Shown: positions 60,229-64,000 of the stretch, one piece after another
Position numbering within the stretch: the first letter of the stretch is position 1
Layout: the number at the start of each line of letters is the position of its first letter
NCBI GenBank assembly: GCA_030760725.1
Contig: JASWHV010000005.1
Coordinates: forward strand, 92,882,622 to 92,946,621
Source of the DNA: Neostapfia colusana
Taxonomy: Eukaryota; Streptophyta; Magnoliopsida; Poales; Poaceae
Direction of reading: 5' to 3'
DNA: 64,000 bases
Notes under the pieces: model-generated
What the model was told of the DNA's origin: nothing
What the model saw: the letters and a program-made list of their open reading frames with translations, nothing else
Database searches by the model: none
Made by a program: the position numbers and the translations under genes

Positions 60229-60706
60229 ACCTCCCTAAATAAGAAAGATGTGTCGCCGTACGTAGAAGGCGTAGCCGAAAGCCGTTTGGCAAATGATCAA
60301 CTCTACAGCGAGAATTTTTCTGGTTTCCGAACATTAGTGTAGAGGAACCGAGCTCGGTTAAAACTCGAATTCGAGTTACATAATCAATCAACAACCGAGC
60401 GGACTTGCAAGTAGCTTGTACATCCCCTAGAGCCTCTCCTCAAAAAAAAACCGAGGAAAATCATTGAGAATTGACTCGGATAGGGCAGTTCTTTGGGCCG
60501 CCATGGCAAACGGCCTCGGGTCACCGTGGAGCTTGGAGTTGCCGGCCGTTTCACCGATGTTGGCTGCCATTTCCAGCTTCCTTGTGGTTCCTTGGTGCTG
60601 TTGAGCCAAAAACCCGAAGCTTTGGTGAAGGACAGAGCCTAACCGACCTCGCCGAAACCCTAGTGGGTGCTGTCGATGGTGCGCACATGTTTCCGGCCAT
60701 TGCCGG
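60229..60706 (+). repeat. G: second segment of LTR interrupted by C
   Basis: After C the sequence continues G's LTR. GGCGTAGCCGAAAGCCGTTTGGC and what follows match the reverse complement of K near 9600-9640. It ends at GCCGG (60702-60706), where LTR H begins. No gene is present. Confidence 0.7.
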
Positions 60707-62786
60707 TGAGACAGCCCCACGGCCTCGTCGAGCCAAGATCACACTGATGGGTGCTGCGTTGCACAGCACCGGATAACGCACATCAAAGATACAAAGCGGA
60801 AGCAAAGTTTTATTACATAAACCAGGTTATGAACATTTTTACAACAAAATAAGTCCAGTCTACACTCACGGGCGCAGACTATGCATCGAGTTCACGTTCA
60901 GACCGTGAACGTGTCCTCGCTAGCACGCACACACACTAACACGGCGGAGTGCATGACTCCCATTAGACGGGGTTCCCCTCGTGGGTTCCGTCTCCTCCTC
61001 GGGAGTCCCTTCCTGATAAACCCCTGCAAAAGCTTCAAACACAAGCAGTGAGCACGATGGCTAAGCAAGACTGACCTGTCTCCCCTATACATGAAACTTC
61101 TACATGAATGGTTTTAGGGTGCATGAGGTAAAATAAGTTGCAAAGGACTCGCCTAATTATTTGAATCTTACTTTCAAGTTTTAGCCGCAGGTTGTGGAGA
61201 ACCTTACACTAAGGCACATGAGAGAGCCGCAATCAAACAATAAATGCATTTCTCTCATGTACTTTGCCCAAAGTTTAAAAGAACTTTAATTAGCTCTAAA
61301 CTACAACAAGACATTAACAAGCAAAGTATATCTTTCAAATCAGCAAACTTTTAACATGTATCTAGCCTGTTCTTTCTATGTCACGGTACAGTGAACAAGT
61401 CGTACTCACTGACCGTGAGGGACGGTGATTATAATAGATTTACACCTGCAGGGTTACCCAAATAACCCGTCACATATGCCCGTACTGGATGTTGCCTACA
61501 GCAACAATCACGGACGTCGTACACAACCACCTTTCACCCATTAGGCAAATATTGAACCGCTCCTATTGTCCCGAGCAAGAGGTCTCTGCGCGCGCATCCG
61601 CAGTGCCACCAGCCGATTTACACCTCAAGCTCTCAACCTACCCTCTGAATGACAGACAATGCCTCAATACCCAGCTACCCGAGTTACATAGGTTTCCCGG
61701 TTCCCATATAGCCGGCAGGTCTTCGGTACTATTCTAGCTTGTTCAACAGGCCCGCACAAAGCTCGGTCCTCAATCGACACAAGTGGAGCTATAGCACCCA
61801 GGCCCGAAAGTCCTGCTGCCCTTACTCTCCGCTCGGTCTCACTTTTCTTGCCATGTGTATCGTTTGCTATCTTTACCCGAGGAATGTGCCTCTAGCCTAT
61901 TCTCGCGAGTAGTTCCAACTACTCGACTTGTACCAAATCCTACAATATCTTAGTATTGCAGTAGCTAACGAGGTTTTTGAACCTAATCCAAACCCAGGGT
62001 TTTCTTGGCTATGCATTTGGGTTTCAAACAAGACTCTAATGCAAGAATTAAGTGGGTGCTCAAAGTAAGTTCTCAAAACAGTAAAAATTTGTAAAAAGGG
62101 TTAATGCAAACCGGAGCTTGCCTGGCTGCTCTTGGTCGTAGGCTAGCTGTTCCTCTAGAGTGACGAAGTCTAAGACTTAGGGTTCCTCCTCAACCTTAGC
62201 GACTAGATATGATACATATAACCATGTGTCAATTTAGATGCATTTGAATTGAAGTTAAACTTGTGAAGGCTATAAGTTTTGCTAGACAGACCCAATGACT
62301 CTGAAATTTTTACTGTGGTTTGGATACAACCTAAACAGAGACTTGGCCAAGTTTAATTTGCAGTAAAGCTCATTTGAGCTCTCCACAAATAATTATGTAC
62401 TTGACTTTAATTGGAGATCCTAGGGTGTTCTAGGGATTTTCATGGAGCAAGCCATGACTTTCTGAAAACTAGATTTTCAGAGGGTTCTAATGGAGTTGGT
62501 TTCACTTAATTTGAAGGTTCCTAGCTAAAGACATGAGCTAAACAATTTCAGAGAAATCCTGAAAATGTTTCTGGACATTTTCTATTTTCTCTGGAACAGT
62601 TTTATTAATCACACCATTAGGTGGATCAAATTAGCTCAAATGGATCTGAAGTTTTTATGGTAGCTCAGGAATATTTTGGTGAACATCCTAGCAAAATTTC
62701 AGATTTTTCCTTTGAAGGGTCCTCCAGTTAAAATTCTAAACAGTTTAAATTTTGAAGAATTAATTCTGGAGAAATAAGGATTTTCA
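60707..62786 (-). repeat. H: LTR of A/B family interrupting G, partial
   Basis: TGAGACAGCCCCACGG begins an LTR that follows the B LTR in the same orientation (TGGGTGCTGCGTTGCACA, the 18-base block at 61412-61429, the VAKVEEEP-like segment near 62110-62210). It breaks off at TTTTCA (62786), half-way through, where I is inserted. The remaining half lies beyond the window. It is clearly diverged from B. Confidence 0.85.
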
Positions 62787-64000
62787 TGTAAGGGCCTCAG
62801 TTTGTGACACATAATCAAAGTGTTCATCACCACATACACACCTCATTTCAAGAAACTTGATGAACACATTTGAAGAGCAAGTAAACTCCATCAACATGTT
62901 CATTAGAGGATAAACTCACAAAATGCAAAAGTGGCATTTCCCACATGCATCATATAGGGGATGGACATATGTAAAACTCCTACACCTTGTTAGGAATGTC
63001 CATGCCAAGTTTCACCCAAATTCAAAACATTCTTGAAGTCCTTTTGGGTACAGCTAGAAAGAGGGTGGTTTGAACTCAAATTCAAATTCAAACTGTTTTC
63101 ATCCCATGAATTCAAAAGTGGGAGGCATATTCCTACTCAGCATATTTTTGTCAGCTCACACACCAATTTTCACTCCATTTGGAGTTGATCTTGACATGAG
63201 CTAAGTTTGGCAAATTCAAACCTTATTTGAATTTCAAACTGCTTATGTGCTGAAATTTAGTCAAACACAAACCAATTTGAATTCTATCCCATTCAAATGG
63301 CTCAGGGGTAGATAATTCAAATCACCATGGGTATAAGGGGGATTACTGTTTATAACAGTGAGAGGGAGTTAATTTCAGAGGTTAAAAAGGAGGTGGGACC
63401 CACATGTCAGCCACTGAAGCAAATTCAACCGACTGAAACTTCAGCACTCGGGTTATCGGGCTTCCTCCGAGGGTGCCACCGATGGGAGGCCGGCGCCAAC
63501 AGCTGCTTGCTCCCACGCGCGAGTGCTGGGGTCGGTTCTGATCCCCTTTTTAAGGCGCTCCACGCTCTCTGCTGAAGCAACCCTCGTCTGCTTTCTTCAC
63601 TCATGCAAACACCGAGCGGCGCCCTCCGCTACCTCGGCTCGATCGGGAATCCGGCCGAATCGACCGCGCCATCGCTCCCCAAGCTGCTAAACCGCACCCT
63701 GAGCTCCACACACACCTCCCCGACCCTGAAACAAGCGAGTTCCTGCCTTCCTTGCCCGAGAACGACCACCACAGCGGCGGCCAAGCTTCAGTCGACGATC
63801 GGGTGATCGTGGACAGCCCTCCACAGGGGTTATCACGGTCAAGCGATCCAGGCCACGGGAGCATGCTGTGTTGGTGCTGCTCTCAACCAAGTCTCAAGCC
63901 ACGCCGTGAAGCATCAGCGGTGAATTTCAAGTTTTTCACTCCGGCGAGTTCTATCGAGCGGCCGGTACGGTTTCTTCAAATTCTTCCTCTCTGATCCTCC
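62787..64000 (+). repeat. I: LTR of A/B family on the plus strand, runs off the window
   Basis: TGTAAGGGCCTCAGTTTGTG at 62787 is an A-type LTR start. The next 1.2 kb follows A's LTR from 4129 through the AT-rich part into the GC-rich block. TTTCA before it would be the target duplicate. No gene is seen to the window end. Confidence 0.85.

Noticed and set aside
1..64000. Host protein-coding genes, tRNA, rRNA or a captured cellular gene
   Set aside because: All long frames are retrotransposon gag/pol or LTR by-products. Only the 314-residue ORF of B and the LTR segment near 6615 remain as possible captured sequence, and neither shows a recognisable host domain by eye.

Overview
The window looks like gene-poor, repeat-rich chromatin of a grass with a large genome. 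I find no host gene, tRNA, rRNA or CRISPR array. Essentially every base belongs to an LTR retrotransposon, a fragment of one, or a small DNA transposon. The grass assignment rests on the mix of families: long-LTR chromodomain Ty3/gypsy elements of Tekay/RIRE3 type, a Sirevirus-type Ty1/copia element, a CRM-like gypsy derivative, and initiator-Met tRNA primer sites throughout. I cannot name the species.

Layout. Element A (1-7454, +) is a decayed gypsy copy whose truncated 3' LTR meets, tail to tail, a truncated minus-strand LTR of the same family (K, 7455-10727). K abuts the 3' part of another LTR (J, 10728-11845). J lies inside an old LTR, E (11846-13017 and 18138-18832). F (13018-18132, +) is a complete insertion in E with target duplication CGATG. 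It keeps gag, part of the protease and the pol tail but has lost RT, RNase H and integrase. A second LTR, G (18833-19895 and 60229-60706), also sits in E.

The main nest lies inside G. C (19896-60228, -) is a decayed 14.5-kb gypsy element with 4.1-kb LTRs. It carries a 657-bp hAT-type element, L (24273-24929), and a Sirevirus-like copia element, D (27673-52838, -, target duplication ACTAC). D is interrupted in pol by B (31769-47202, -, target duplication ATTCA). Beyond C lie H (60707-62786, -), which interrupts G, and I (62787-64000, +), which interrupts H and runs off the window. The nesting order E>G>C>D>B agrees with LTR divergence: C's LTRs differ by several percent, D's by a few percent, and B's 4045-bp LTRs by one base that I could find.

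B is the only element that looks functional. It has near-identical LTRs, a PBS, a PPT, one uninterrupted gag-protease-RT-RNase H-integrase-chromodomain frame, and an additional 314-residue coiled-coil ORF between the leader and gag. That extra ORF is missing from the older relative C. The points most worth follow-up are this ORF, a covarying leader hairpin with a TCGA-containing loop shared by B and C, an 18-base block kept in eight LTRs, a coding-like LTR segment, and the Ac-like AAACGG clusters in L.
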